Assembly (NCBI GenBank): GCA_900544985.1
Contig: UQXK01000016.1
Span: forward strand, 1 to 32,509
Length of the DNA stretch: 32,509 bases
Source of the DNA: an uncultured Eubacteriales bacterium
GTDB lineage: Bacteria; Bacillota; Clostridia; Oscillospirales; CAG-272
Direction: 5' to 3'
Positions 1 to 8,573 of this stretch are shown here, in pieces; the first letter of the stretch is position 1; every line of letters begins with the position of its first letter. The notes under the pieces were generated by a model that was not told the origin of the DNA, ran no database searches, and was given only the letters and a program-made list of their open reading frames with translations. Both the position numbers and the translations under genes were made by a program.

Positions 1-1
1 G

Positions 2-766
2 CTTCTTTCCCGCCGCGGTATCGAAAAAGAGAAGATAAAAAGCGCCGTGCTTTTTCTTGTGCCGTACTATGTTGACGACGGCGTTGAAAGAGGTATTTCG
101 GTATATGCGAGAGCCAAGGATTATCATATATTTTTCGATGAATTCTATAAAAAAAACATACCGCTTCTCGAAGAGCACTACGGCGCGCGTTTTTACGGAT
201 TTGCGGATAAATCCGCGATAAGCGAGGTGGGCGCCGCGGCAAAGGCGGGGCTTGGGATAATAGGTGACAATTTCCTTATAATAAATGAAAAATACGGCTC
301 TTTTGTGTTTATCGGGGAGCTTCTTACGGAATGTTCCGTGGAGGAGCTCGGTTTTCAAAAGAAAGAAGAATATAAGGTCGAAGGGTGCCTTCACTGCGGT
401 GCGTGCAAAAAAAGTTGTCCCATGTCGGAGGGCTTTGGCTGTCTTTCCGCTCTGACGCAGAGAAAAGGGGAGTTTACGAAGGAAGAAGAGGATTTTATTC
501 TCCGCCACGGCTATTCGTGGGGGTGCGATATATGCTCTCTTGTCTGTCCGTATACGAAAAAAGCCGTCGAAAGAAAAATATCGACGCCGATAAAATTTTT
601 CAGAGAGGACAGAATGATTTCTCCGTCCTCGAAAGAAATAGAGGAAATGGAAAAGTCGGAATTTAATCTTCGCGCGTTTTCATGGCGCGGAAGAAAGACA
701 ATAGTGAGAAATTTAAAACTTTTCGAAGAAAAAAGTATACAAGAAGCAAAAGACGCGGATAAATAA
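2..766 (+). CDS. QueG-like epoxyqueuosine reductase family Fe-S protein (5' end outside window)
   Basis: The reading frame is open to the left edge, so the gene starts outside the window; the GTG at 47 lies inside the conserved core and is not a convincing start. The text matches the QueG family: a core with AGLGIIGDN, then YGSFVFIGELL, then two [4Fe-4S] motifs, CLHCGACKKSCP (386-421, CxxCxxCxxxCP) and CDICSLVCP (from 524). The C-terminal segment with RGRKTIVRNLKL resembles the single HEAT-like repeat at the end of QueG proteins. QueG reduces epoxyqueuosine to queuosine in the tRNA wobble position using cobalamin and Fe-S clusters, in the cytoplasm. No other queuosine gene is visible here, so the substrate is inferred from family only. 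It is followed after 58 nt by the unknown membrane protein and may head or join the addB operon. Confidence 0.8.
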   Translation, partial: LLSRRGIEKEKIKSAVLFLVPYYVDDGVERGISVYARAKDYHIFFDEFYKKNIPLLEEHYGARFYGFADKSAISEVGAAAKAGLGIIGDNFLIINEKYGSFVFIGELLTECSVEELGFQKKEEYKVEGCLHCGACKKSCPMSEGFGCLSALTQRKGEFTKEEEDFILRHGYSWGCDICSLVCPYTKKAVERKISTPIKFFREDRMISPSSKEIEEMEKSEFNLRAFSWRGRKTIVRNLKLFEEKSIQEAKDADK

Positions 767-824
767 ACATATATTGCCGTATATTCGGCATGATATACTC
801 GGTAAACACGGAGGACCGCGCAAA

Positions 825-1559
825 ATGACGAAAAGAGAAAGCTCGGAATATGCAAAAGAAGAGCAGATAAAGACGCTGAAAAAAGAGCTTTCATACGCAA
901 AACGCGAGGTTGGAAAACTAAGGCGCGAGAACGAATATCTTTCGCACAGGATATCTTTGCTTTCTCCATCGGAGAGAAAGGATATAAAACGCGATGAAGA
1001 GCTTTTTCTTACCTCCGACGATATAGATTCTTCGCGCGGCTATTTCGGATATATCATACGTAAATTCAAGCTTACTTTTATATATAAATTATACGACAGG
1101 ACGTTTTTTGCGATACGGAAATACCTTTTTGCTTCGCGTCTGTGGAAGAATTTTCTTATAATCCTCGCTATTTTCGGGACGTCGTTCCAGGCGATAATAA
1201 CATTCGGCTCTGTCCTTGTGATACTTCCGTCGGCTCTGCTTCTTTCCGCCGTATTCGGGATATTTTCTTTTTTCTCTTACAGAAACGCGAGAAAAAAGCT
1301 CCTTGCGGAATCGGACGGGCAGAGAATGTATTTTCTTTATGCGAGAAAAAAGAAAAGGGGAGATTTTTTTCACGGTACGGCAAATGAGCTTTCCGCGCGC
1401 GGAAAGGTGTTTATAGTCACGCCTTATTTTTCGTCCTGTGGATTTTCGATGATGAAAAAAACAGATGAGAATATCTGTTTTATTCATACAAGCTTTTATT
1501 TCGGATTTATTTCGCACGCGGCAAAAAGAAATCATAAAGACATTGTAAAGATATATTGA
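825..1559 (+). CDS. Unknown coiled-coil membrane protein, 244 aa
   Basis: I do not recognise a family. The ATG at 825 is chosen because GGAGG lies 10 nt upstream; an in-frame ATG at 774 has no ribosome binding site. Residues about 8-46 are highly charged and look like a coiled coil (repeating L/I with K/E/R). Residues 72-107 are basic and aromatic. Two adjacent hydrophobic segments, about 108-130 and 131-153, look like a membrane hairpin. The C-terminal 90 residues are basic, with three cysteines or so and no catalytic motif that I can see. It sits between the QueG-like gene and addB (22 nt before addB), so it is probably co-transcribed with them. Codon use resembles the neighbours. Function unknown. 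Confidence 0.7.
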   Translation: MTKRESSEYAKEEQIKTLKKELSYAKREVGKLRRENEYLSHRISLLSPSERKDIKRDEELFLTSDDIDSSRGYFGYIIRKFKLTFIYKLYDRTFFAIRKYLFASRLWKNFLIILAIFGTSFQAIITFGSVLVILPSALLLSAVFGIFSFFSYRNARKKLLAESDGQRMYFLYARKKKRGDFFHGTANELSARGKVFIVTPYFSSCGFSMMKKTDENICFIHTSFYFGFISHAAKRNHKDIVKIY

Positions 1560-1581
1560 TATTTGCGGAAAGGAGATAGGG

Positions 1582-4500
1582 ATGGTCCATTTTATATACG
1601 GAAGAACGGGCAGCGGCAAAAGCTCTTTTATATATGAAAAAGCGTCGGCAACACCGCGCGGCAAGCATATATATGTTATAGTCCCGGACAGAGAGGCGGT
1701 AACAGCCGAGAACCTCTTTGCGAAAGCCGATAATGCCGGGGATATCGATGTCGTCACGTTTTCGCGTTTATGCAACTTCGTTTTCAGAAAATACGGCGGA
1801 ATATGCGAAAACTATATTTCGCGCGGCGCAAAGACCGTCATGATGTACAATACTTTCCGCGCGGTTTCGGATATGCTTCTTTCATATAAAGGCGTGCCCG
1901 GCGGAGATGTTTCCACGGCAAAAAAGCTTGTCGCCATGCGCTCCGAGCTACATAAAAACGCGGTGAGCCCGCACGCGCTTTCCTCGGCGGTTAAAGATGT
2001 TCCCGACGAGACGGGCAAAAAGATTTCCGACTTTTCGTTTATATTTTCCGCGTTTGACGCGGAGCTTTCGTCGAGATTCGAGGACCCCGACGGAATGATA
2101 GAGAAAATGAACAAAAAGCTTTCCGAAAACGATTTTTTCAAAGGGGCGGACGTTTATATAGATTCTTTTACGTCTTTTTCGAAAGAGCAGATAAAGGCGC
2201 TTAAAATGGTAATGCGCGGCGCTGAAAATGTGTACATAGCTCTTCCGTATATACCGTATGAAGACGAAAATATACCGTGCTTTTCAAGTGTTTCCAATAC
2301 GGATAAAAAGCTCCGCGCAGCGGCAAGTGATGTAAAGACGGAAATCGGGGAAGACGTTTTTCTTGCGGCGGGAAAAAGAGCGGAAAATACGGAGCTTTCT
2401 TTTCTGTCTTCGAACCTTTATTCCGAACCCGACGGCGTTCTTGCCGTTTACAACGATGAAACAGAGCATATAAGAATAATCGGCGCGTCGGACGCGTTTG
2501 CGGAATCGGAAGCTATATGCCTTGATATATGCAAAAAAATAAGGGGCGGCGCTAGATACCGCGATTTCGGAATTATCGTAAGGAATATTTCCGAATACAC
2601 GGGCATTATCGACGCGATGATGCGGAAATATTCCATTCCGTACTTCATATCGTCAAGGACGGATATAAAAGAGCGCGCGTTTATAAAGTATATCATGTCC
2701 GCTCTGTATATCGCGGAGCGCGGATTTTTGCGCGATCTTGTAATATCCTATATAAAAACGGATTTTGCGGGGATCGATGCCGATGATATAAATCTTTTTG
2801 AAAATTATGTAAGAAAATGGAGTATAAACGGCTCCCGCTTTTCGGACGAATACGATTGGAATATGAATCCCGACGGATACAGGGAAATTCTTACGGAGGA
2901 GGGCGAGAGGAAGCTCATAAAACTTTCCGAGATAAGAAAAAAAGTTATCCGCCCGCTTGTTTTGTTAAAAGAAGAGCTTTCGGGGCTTCATTCCGTCAGA
3001 TATTATTGCGAAAAGATATATTCTTTTGCGGTAGATTCGGGAGCTCCCGAAAAAATAAAAAAGGACGGCATGGAGGCGGAAAAAAGAGGGGAGCGTATGC
3101 TCTCCGAGGAAATGGGGCAGCTCTTTTCCGTTTTCTGCGATTCGCTCGACGCTCTTGTCTCCGCTTCGGGGGATACCGAGGTCGGAATAGGGGAATTCAT
3201 CGCTTTGTTCTCTCTTGTCATATCCGAAACGGATATAGGAAAAATACCGACGTCTCTTGACGAGGTGACTGTTTTCGAAGTATCGGCAGGCGGAATGCAT
3301 GATATAAAGACGGCGTATATAATGGGTGCTTACGACGGCGGATTTCCCGCGGGAGTTTCGGACGACGGACTCTTTTCCGAAAAGGAGATAGAGCTTTTAT
3401 CGTCCTGCGGGATAGAGATCTTCTCCGATATGCAGACAAGGCTTTGCGACGAGATGTACTTTTTCTACTCGGCTGTGTGTTCCGCGTCGAAGGACGTTAT
3501 AATAAGTTATCCGTATTTTACTCTTTCGGGGGAAAAAACGGCGCTTTCCACAGGTGCACTCGAAATAAAACGAATATTTCCGCATATAAAAGAAGAGCGG
3601 TTTGAAGATACGAAAAAAACAGATCTTCTGGAACGCCCGGGCGCTTCTTTTGAATATGTCACCGAAAAGGAAGGTCCTGTGAGCCGCGCCCTTAAAGATT
3701 ATTACTCTTCAAAAGAGGAGTATTCGGATAAGCTACTGTATATAACGCTTCCTCTTTCGGCGGAGAAATGCCGTCTTTCGAAAGAATCGGCAGAAGAGCT
3801 TTTCCCGAAGGATATAAAGACGAGCTATTCAAAGCTTGAAAGATACACGCTTTGCGGTTTCTCTTATTTTTGCGAATACGAGCTTCGCCTCAAAGACAGC
3901 GCCCCCGCAAAATTCGAGAGCTTAAATAAGGGAAATCTGATACATAAAATACTTGAAATCACGGCGAAGTACGCCGTAGATTTTCCCGACGCTACGGACG
4001 AAGAACTTTCTTTGAAAATAAAAAGCGTCTGCCGCGAATACACGGAAAGCCTTTTCCGCGAAAATTACGACGATATTTCTATAAGAATTTCGCGCCTTAC
4101 AGACTATATAAGCCGCGCCTGCGAAAAATTTGTTTTCGGAATACGCGATGAATTTCGCGAAAGCCGCTTTACTCCGAAGGATTTTGAGCTTATAATAGGT
4201 AAAACGGGCGATGTTTCCCCTCTTTCTCTCGAAAACGAAAACGGGGGAGTGGCGCTCTCCGGCAAAATAGACAGAGTGGACGCATACGACGACGGCAGCG
4301 GAAAAATATATATCCGCGTCGCCGATTACAAAACCGGAAACAAACGTTTTGAACTGAAAAATATAGAAGCGGGGCTGGACCTTCAAATGCTTCTTTATCT
4401 TTTTTCCGTTTGCGAAAACGGGAAGAAGAGATACGGCGGGGAAGTTATTCCCGCGGGCGTCATGTATGTTTCGATAAATACTTCTCCCGAAAACGTGAAC

Positions 4501-4830
4501 ATGGGAGAGGCATCCGAAAAGAAAGAATCATGTAAAAACTCGGGGCTATTCCTTGACGACGACAATGTGTTGCGCGCCATGGAGCCGTCTCTTTCCGGAA
4601 GATTCATTCCCGTAAAAGAGAGCAAAAACGGCAAGAAGAGCGGAAATCTTTTTGCCGCGGAACAGTTTGAAGAGCTTAAAAATGCGGTCGTTTCCTCTGT
4701 TATGGCAGCGTCGGATTCGCTTCGCAACGGAGTCGCTGACGCAAGACCCAACAAAGAAGAAGATCCCTGCCGCTACTGCAAAATGCACGCGGTATGCAGA
4801 ATAAAAAATACCACCTTGAAAGGACGTTAA
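1582..4830 (+). CDS. addB: ATP-dependent helicase/nuclease subunit B (AddB)
   Basis: A 1082-residue protein, close to the usual AddB length of about 1150. The start has AGGAGA 8 nt upstream. The N-terminus carries a Walker A motif, GRTGSGKSS (residues 7-15), in a degenerate helicase domain. The C-terminus carries the RecB-type nuclease: H788 in GNLIHKILE, D897 and D900 in GKIDRVD, D915 and K917 in VADYKTG, then a QMLLYL helix. Cysteines C758, C1063, C1066 and C1072 (the last three as CxxCxxxxxC) match the four ligands of the AddB [4Fe-4S] staple. AddAB resects double-strand breaks and loads RecA at Chi sites. AddB normally precedes addA, but here a radical SAM gene follows after 4 nt and addA is not in the window. 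Confidence 0.92.
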   Translation: MVHFIYGRTGSGKSSFIYEKASATPRGKHIYVIVPDREAVTAENLFAKADNAGDIDVVTFSRLCNFVFRKYGGICENYISRGAKTVMMYNTFRAVSDMLLSYKGVPGGDVSTAKKLVAMRSELHKNAVSPHALSSAVKDVPDETGKKISDFSFIFSAFDAELSSRFEDPDGMIEKMNKKLSENDFFKGADVYIDSFTSFSKEQIKALKMVMRGAENVYIALPYIPYEDENIPCFSSVSNTDKKLRAAASDVKTEIGEDVFLAAGKRAENTELSFLSSNLYSEPDGVLAVYNDETEHIRIIGASDAFAESEAICLDICKKIRGGARYRDFGIIVRNISEYTGIIDAMMRKYSIPYFISSRTDIKERAFIKYIMSALYIAERGFLRDLVISYIKTDFAGIDADDINLFENYVRKWSINGSRFSDEYDWNMNPDGYREILTEEGERKLIKLSEIRKKVIRPLVLLKEELSGLHSVRYYCEKIYSFAVDSGAPEKIKKDGMEAEKRGERMLSEEMGQLFSVFCDSLDALVSASGDTEVGIGEFIALFSLVISETDIGKIPTSLDEVTVFEVSAGGMHDIKTAYIMGAYDGGFPAGVSDDGLFSEKEIELLSSCGIEIFSDMQTRLCDEMYFFYSAVCSASKDVIISYPYFTLSGEKTALSTGALEIKRIFPHIKEERFEDTKKTDLLERPGASFEYVTEKEGPVSRALKDYYSSKEEYSDKLLYITLPLSAEKCRLSKESAEELFPKDIKTSYSKLERYTLCGFSYFCEYELRLKDSAPAKFESLNKGNLIHKILEITAKYAVDFPDATDEELSLKIKSVCREYTESLFRENYDDISIRISRLTDYISRACEKFVFGIRDEFRESRFTPKDFELIIGKTGDVSPLSLENENGGVALSGKIDRVDAYDDGSGKIYIRVADYKTGNKRFELKNIEAGLDLQMLLYLFSVCENGKKRYGGEVIPAGVMYVSINTSPENVNMGEASEKKESCKNSGLFLDDDNVLRAMEPSLSGRFIPVKESKNGKKSGNLFAAEQFEELKNAVVSSVMAASDSLRNGVADARPNKEEDPCRYCKMHAVCRIKNTTLKGR

Positions 4831-4834
4831 AAAT

Positions 4835-6676
4835 TTGAAAATTCCCGAAAGTATACTTAAAAGTGTCGAAAAGCCGGGCAGATATATCGGCGGAGAATGG
4901 GGCGAGGTCGTAAAGGACCCCGCAAAAGTGGATATAAGATTCGCTTTCTGCTTTCCCGATACATATGAGATAGGCATGTCCAATCTCGGAATACGCATAC
5001 TCTATTCCATACTTAACGACAGGGAGGACACGTGGTGTGAGCGCGCATATGCGCCGTGGGCGGATATGGAAGAAAAAATGCGCGAGCACTCTCTTCCCGT
5101 ATGCACTCTTGAAAGCGGGACGCCGCTTGCCGAATTTGATTTTGTGGGCTTTTCTCTTCAATATGAGCTTTGCTACACAAATATGCTGAATATGCTGTCG
5201 ATGTCGGGAATTCCGCTTGAATCAAAGGACAGAAAAAACGACGATCCGATAGTCGTTTTCGGCGGTCCCTGCACGTACAACAGCGAACCTGTCGCCGACT
5301 TTGCCGATATATGCCTTATAGGAGAGGGAGAAGAAGAAATGCCCGATCTTATGGAGGTCTACAAAAAACACAAGGCTATGGGATTTTCGCGCGAAGCTTT
5401 CCTTCGCGAAGTCTCCCATATAGAGAGCATGTATGTGCCGTCCCTTTACGATGTGGAATACAAAGAGGACGGGACGATAAAAAGCTTTACCCCTAAATAT
5501 CCCGACGTTCCCGCAAAAGTGAAAAAGAGAATTGTTAAGGACATGAACAAAGCGCCGTTTCCGAAAAATCTTGTAATGCCGTTTATTCAGACGGTACAGG
5601 ACAGGATAGTGCTTGAAGTATACCGCGGATGTATACGCGGGTGCCGTTTTTGCCAGGCGGGAATGGTTTTCCGCCCCGTAAGAGAAAAATCTCCGGAAGT
5701 ATTAAACGAACAGGCAAAAACTCTCGCGGACGCTACGGGATACAACGAGATAACGCTTTCGTCTCTTTCCATAAGTGATTATTCCTGTATTGACGGACTT
5801 ACCGACATGATGTTAAAATGGACAGATAAAAGAAAGATATCTCTTTCTCTTCCGTCTCTTCGTGTGGACAGCTTTACAAAAGAGCTTATGGACAAGATAT
5901 CTACCGTCAGAACGGGCGGGCTTACGTTTGCGCCTGAGGCGGGAACGCAGAGACTTCGCGATGTTATAAACAAGAATGTGGAAAAAGCGGATCTTCTCCG
6001 TGCGTGCCGCGTCGCTTTCGAAGCGGGAAAATCTCAGGTAAAGCTCTATTTTATGCAGGGACTTCCCACCGAGACAAACGAGGACCTGGAAGGCATAAAC
6101 GAGCTTGCGCAGAGTGTAATAGACGAATTTTACGCAACTCCGAACAGACCGAAAAAGGCGCCGCAGGTCACAATTTCCGCGGCGTGCTTCATTCCGAAAC
6201 CGTTTACTCCTTTCCAGTGGGAGGCGCAGTGCGATATGGACACGCTCTGCGAAAAGCAGAAATATCTTCTTGACCATATAACAAACAGAAAGATAAGATA
6301 TAATTATCACGACGCAAAGGTGAGCAGGATAGAGGCGGTGTTTGCCCGCGGAGACAGAAAGCTCTCCCGCGCTCTCATAGAGGCAAACAAACGCGGAATG
6401 CGCCTTGACGGCTGGGAAGAATTTTTCGATTACGACAAATGGATGGACGTTTTCAAATCCTGCGGAATAGACCCTTCGTTCTATGCGAACAGGGAATTCG
6501 GAGAGGAAGAGATACTTCCGTGGGACAGTATAGATATAGGCGTTACAAAAGAATTCCTTCTCCGCGAACGCCACAGAGCATATGAAGGAAAGACAACACC
6601 GAACTGCCGTATGCAGTGCAGCGGCTGCGGCGCAAATAAACTTGGAGGAGATACAAGATGGTGCCCGAAAGCATGA
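4835..6676 (+). CDS. B12-binding-domain radical SAM protein, TIGR03960-type
   Basis: A 613-residue protein with a TTG start at 4835; AAAGGA lies upstream inside the end of addB, 4 nt after whose stop it begins. The radical SAM cluster motif is C266-x3-C270-x2-C273 in RGCIRGCRFCQAG. The N-terminal 190 residues resemble the B12-binding-like domain seen ahead of this type of radical SAM (for example GFSLQYELCYTN, VFGGPCTYN, IGEGEEEMPDL). A cysteine-rich tail (NCRMQCSGCGANKLGG) matches the C-terminus of the TIGR03960 family. In many bacteria this protein is paired or fused with a DUF2344 protein, and the same is true here (19-nt overlap). The substrate is not established as far as I know; RNA or protein modification is a guess. 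Confidence 0.88.
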   Translation: MKIPESILKSVEKPGRYIGGEWGEVVKDPAKVDIRFAFCFPDTYEIGMSNLGIRILYSILNDREDTWCERAYAPWADMEEKMREHSLPVCTLESGTPLAEFDFVGFSLQYELCYTNMLNMLSMSGIPLESKDRKNDDPIVVFGGPCTYNSEPVADFADICLIGEGEEEMPDLMEVYKKHKAMGFSREAFLREVSHIESMYVPSLYDVEYKEDGTIKSFTPKYPDVPAKVKKRIVKDMNKAPFPKNLVMPFIQTVQDRIVLEVYRGCIRGCRFCQAGMVFRPVREKSPEVLNEQAKTLADATGYNEITLSSLSISDYSCIDGLTDMMLKWTDKRKISLSLPSLRVDSFTKELMDKISTVRTGGLTFAPEAGTQRLRDVINKNVEKADLLRACRVAFEAGKSQVKLYFMQGLPTETNEDLEGINELAQSVIDEFYATPNRPKKAPQVTISAACFIPKPFTPFQWEAQCDMDTLCEKQKYLLDHITNRKIRYNYHDAKVSRIEAVFARGDRKLSRALIEANKRGMRLDGWEEFFDYDKWMDVFKSCGIDPSFYANREFGEEEILPWDSIDIGVTKEFLLRERHRAYEGKTTPNCRMQCSGCGANKLGGDTRWCPKA

Positions 6677-7365
6677 ATAAAGGACCGAAGCCGCAGAAGA
6701 GCGTGCGCGTCAAATTTACAAAGACGGGAAGTCTGAAATTTATTTCTCATCTTGATCTGAATCGCACGATGCAGGAGGTCATAGTCCGTTCGAAGCTCCC
6801 GGTCTGGTATTCGGAGGGCTTCAATCCGCATCCGAGGATAGTTTTTTCGCCCCCTCTTTCCGTAGGCGTTTCCAGCCTTACGGAATTTATGGATTTCAAG
6901 CTTGTTGAAGAAGTGCCGGAAAACGAAATAGTCGAAAGACTGAATTCCGCGTTTCCGAAAGGGCTCGCGGCGCTTTCGTGCTATGTTCCCGAAACGCGTT
7001 TTTCCGATATAAAATGGGGACTTTACGAGATAAAATATTATGTGGAAAATATTACGGACGATATTTTAGCGCGAGTTAAAAGCGTGCTTACTGCGGACTC
7101 CATAATCGTAGAGAAGAAAACAAAGAGCGGTGACGCGAAAAGCGTGGATATTTCTTCCGGTATACGCGATGTCGGCGCAGAGCTCTGCGGGGACGGTACT
7201 TTAAAAGTCAGCGTGAAGCTTTCCTGCGGAGAAAATTCTTTTGTGAATCCGCGCTTTATAAGCGAAACACTTATAAAGAAAATACCGGAGGTCTTTGACG
7301 GTGTGGAAGAGACGGTCTGCCGTGTCGCGGTTTACACGGAAAACGGAGAAACGCTGTTTTCTTAA
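6658..7365 (+). CDS. Radical SAM-linked DUF2344 (TIGR03936) protein
   Basis: A 235-residue protein. The start at 6658 is set by GGAGGAGA 7 nt upstream, inside the radical SAM gene, and gives a 19-nt overlap that argues for coupled translation; an ATG at 6673 is a weaker alternative. Diagnostic motifs are VKFTKTGSLKFISHLDLNR near residue 15, YSEGFNPHPR and FSPPLSVGV, which are hallmarks of the radical-SAM-linked DUF2344 family. No metal-binding or catalytic motif is obvious beyond these conserved blocks. The family is nearly always adjacent or fused to TIGR03960 radical SAM proteins, so the two probably act together, perhaps with this one as the substrate-binding half. It is the last gene of the packed 2-7365 run; a weak hairpin follows at 7377-7402. 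Confidence 0.88.
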   Translation: MVPESMNKGPKPQKSVRVKFTKTGSLKFISHLDLNRTMQEVIVRSKLPVWYSEGFNPHPRIVFSPPLSVGVSSLTEFMDFKLVEEVPENEIVERLNSAFPKGLAALSCYVPETRFSDIKWGLYEIKYYVENITDDILARVKSVLTADSIIVEKKTKSGDAKSVDISSGIRDVGAELCGDGTLKVSVKLSCGENSFVNPRFISETLIKKIPEVFDGVEETVCRVAVYTENGETLFS

Positions 7366-7376
7366 ATGATCGGCGG

Positions 7377-7402
7377 AAAAGCGAATATATTTTACGCTTT
7401 TT
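7377..7402 (+). terminator. Possible weak terminator after the DUF2344 gene
   Basis: An AAAAGCG arm and a CGCTTTT arm enclose an 11-nt AT-rich loop, followed by only a short T run. It begins 12 nt after the stop of the DUF2344 gene, where an operon end would be expected. The rest of 7403-7515 is AT-rich leader for the YerC-like gene; I did not find a convincing promoter there. Confidence 0.35.
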
Positions 7403-7515
7403 GCGATTGATAAAAATATTCTTTCATTGCGCTTATATGCGCCGCCTTTTGCGGGAAAATGATTGGATATATATCCTCTTGTTAATTTAAAAATAAAACA
7501 GAAACGGAGACAGAT

Positions 7516-7812
7516 ATGGCAAAGAATTTAAACGACGAAAATACGGAAAAGCTTTTTCGCGCGATACTTTCTCTTGAAAATATAGATGATTGCAAGAACT
7601 TTTTCGGAGATCTCTGTACGAAAACAGAACTCCGCGAAATGACCAGACGCTTTCAGGCGGCTTGTCTTATACGCGAGGGCGAAAAGTATGCTTCTATCGT
7701 AGAAAAAACGGGACTGAGCACGACGACGATAACGAGAGTCAACAGCGCGCTCCGCGACGGAGAGGGCGGGTATGCCCGCGCGCTAGATATATTGGGGGTC
7801 GGCAAAGAATGA
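7516..7812 (+). CDS. YerC/TrpR-family DNA-binding regulator
   Basis: A 98-residue cytoplasmic protein that fits the YerC/YecD branch of the TrpR superfamily in length and sequence (LCTKTELREMTRRF, then LIREGEKYASI). A helix-turn-helix is visible at residues about 58-79 (YASIVEKTGLSTTTITRVNS). ACGGAGA lies 7 nt upstream of the ATG. TrpR itself binds tryptophan, but YerC proteins have no established ligand and this one is not beside trp genes. Its stop overlaps the start of the methyltransferase gene by 4 nt (ATGA), so the two are translationally coupled. The pairing gives no clear hint of the operator or regulon. Confidence 0.88.
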   Translation: MAKNLNDENTEKLFRAILSLENIDDCKNFFGDLCTKTELREMTRRFQAACLIREGEKYASIVEKTGLSTTTITRVNSALRDGEGGYARALDILGVGKE

Positions 7813-8573
7813 ACACTCAGTATTCGTCTCTGTCTCTTTTTTACGATGCTTTTATGTCGGAGACGGACTATTCAAAGTGGTGTGATTTTTACGAGGAATG
7901 TTTCCGCCGCTTTTCTGCTTCCGAAGTAAAAAAAATAGTCGATGTTGGTTGCGGAACGGGAAACATAACTATTCCTCTTTCCGCACGCGGATATGACATG
8001 ACAGGGATAGATTCGAGCGAAGAAATGCTTTCTCTCGCGGCGAAAAAAGCGGAAGAAAGCGGCGCGTCCGTTCGTTTTATGGGAACGGACATGCGTTATT
8101 TCGACCTCGGATTTTCCGCGGACGCTGCGATATGCTCTTTCGATTGTATAAATTATCTTTTGACGGTATCGGATATGGAAGCGGCGTTTTACCGCATAAG
8201 ATCAAATATAAAAGAAGGCTCTGTTTTTGTTTTTGACGTTGCAACGCCGTATAAATATAAAAATGTGCTCGCCGGCAACGCTTTCGTTTATGAAAACGAC
8301 GATGTCTTTATGACATGGGAAAATTATCTGAACGAAAAGAGTGGCATATGCGATTTTTATCTTACTTTTTTTATAAGAGACGGAAAAAAGTACCGCAGGG
8401 AAGACGAAGAGCAAAGACAGAGAATGTATTCTCTCAAAACTGTCAGAAAAGCCGCGGAAAAAGCGGGATTTTCCATACTTTGCGAATGTGCCGATCTTGA
8501 TTTTTCTCCTTTAAAAGAGGAAAGCGAAAGAGCTTTCTTTATCTGCCGCTTACCTTTCTTGAAAGAAAGGTAA
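7809..8573 (+). CDS. Class I SAM-dependent methyltransferase
   Basis: A 254-residue protein. Motif I, VDVGCGTGN, is at residues 44-52 and an acidic ribose-binding loop (GIDSS) at 66-70; GTDMR (92-96) and a hydrophobic strand with AAICSFDCINYL complete a typical Rossmann-like methyltransferase of the MdmC/UbiE-like general type. The ATG is chosen because it overlaps the YerC-like stop (ATGA) and has a G-rich ribosome binding site; longer in-frame upstream sequence only reads through yerC. The substrate cannot be told from sequence. The last residues (about LPFLKER) and the TAA stop lie inside a 26-nt palindrome of the dispersed repeat family at 8549-8574, so the native C-terminus may have been replaced when the repeat arrived. 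Confidence 0.85.
   Translation: MNTQYSSLSLFYDAFMSETDYSKWCDFYEECFRRFSASEVKKIVDVGCGTGNITIPLSARGYDMTGIDSSEEMLSLAAKKAEESGASVRFMGTDMRYFDLGFSADAAICSFDCINYLLTVSDMEAAFYRIRSNIKEGSVFVFDVATPYKYKNVLAGNAFVYENDDVFMTWENYLNEKSGICDFYLTFFIRDGKKYRREDEEQRQRMYSLKTVRKAAEKAGFSILCECADLDFSPLKEESERAFFICRLPFLKER

Noticed and set aside
774..824. Earlier start for the unknown membrane protein
   Set aside because: The ATG at 774 has no ribosome site, whereas GGAGG precedes the ATG at 825.
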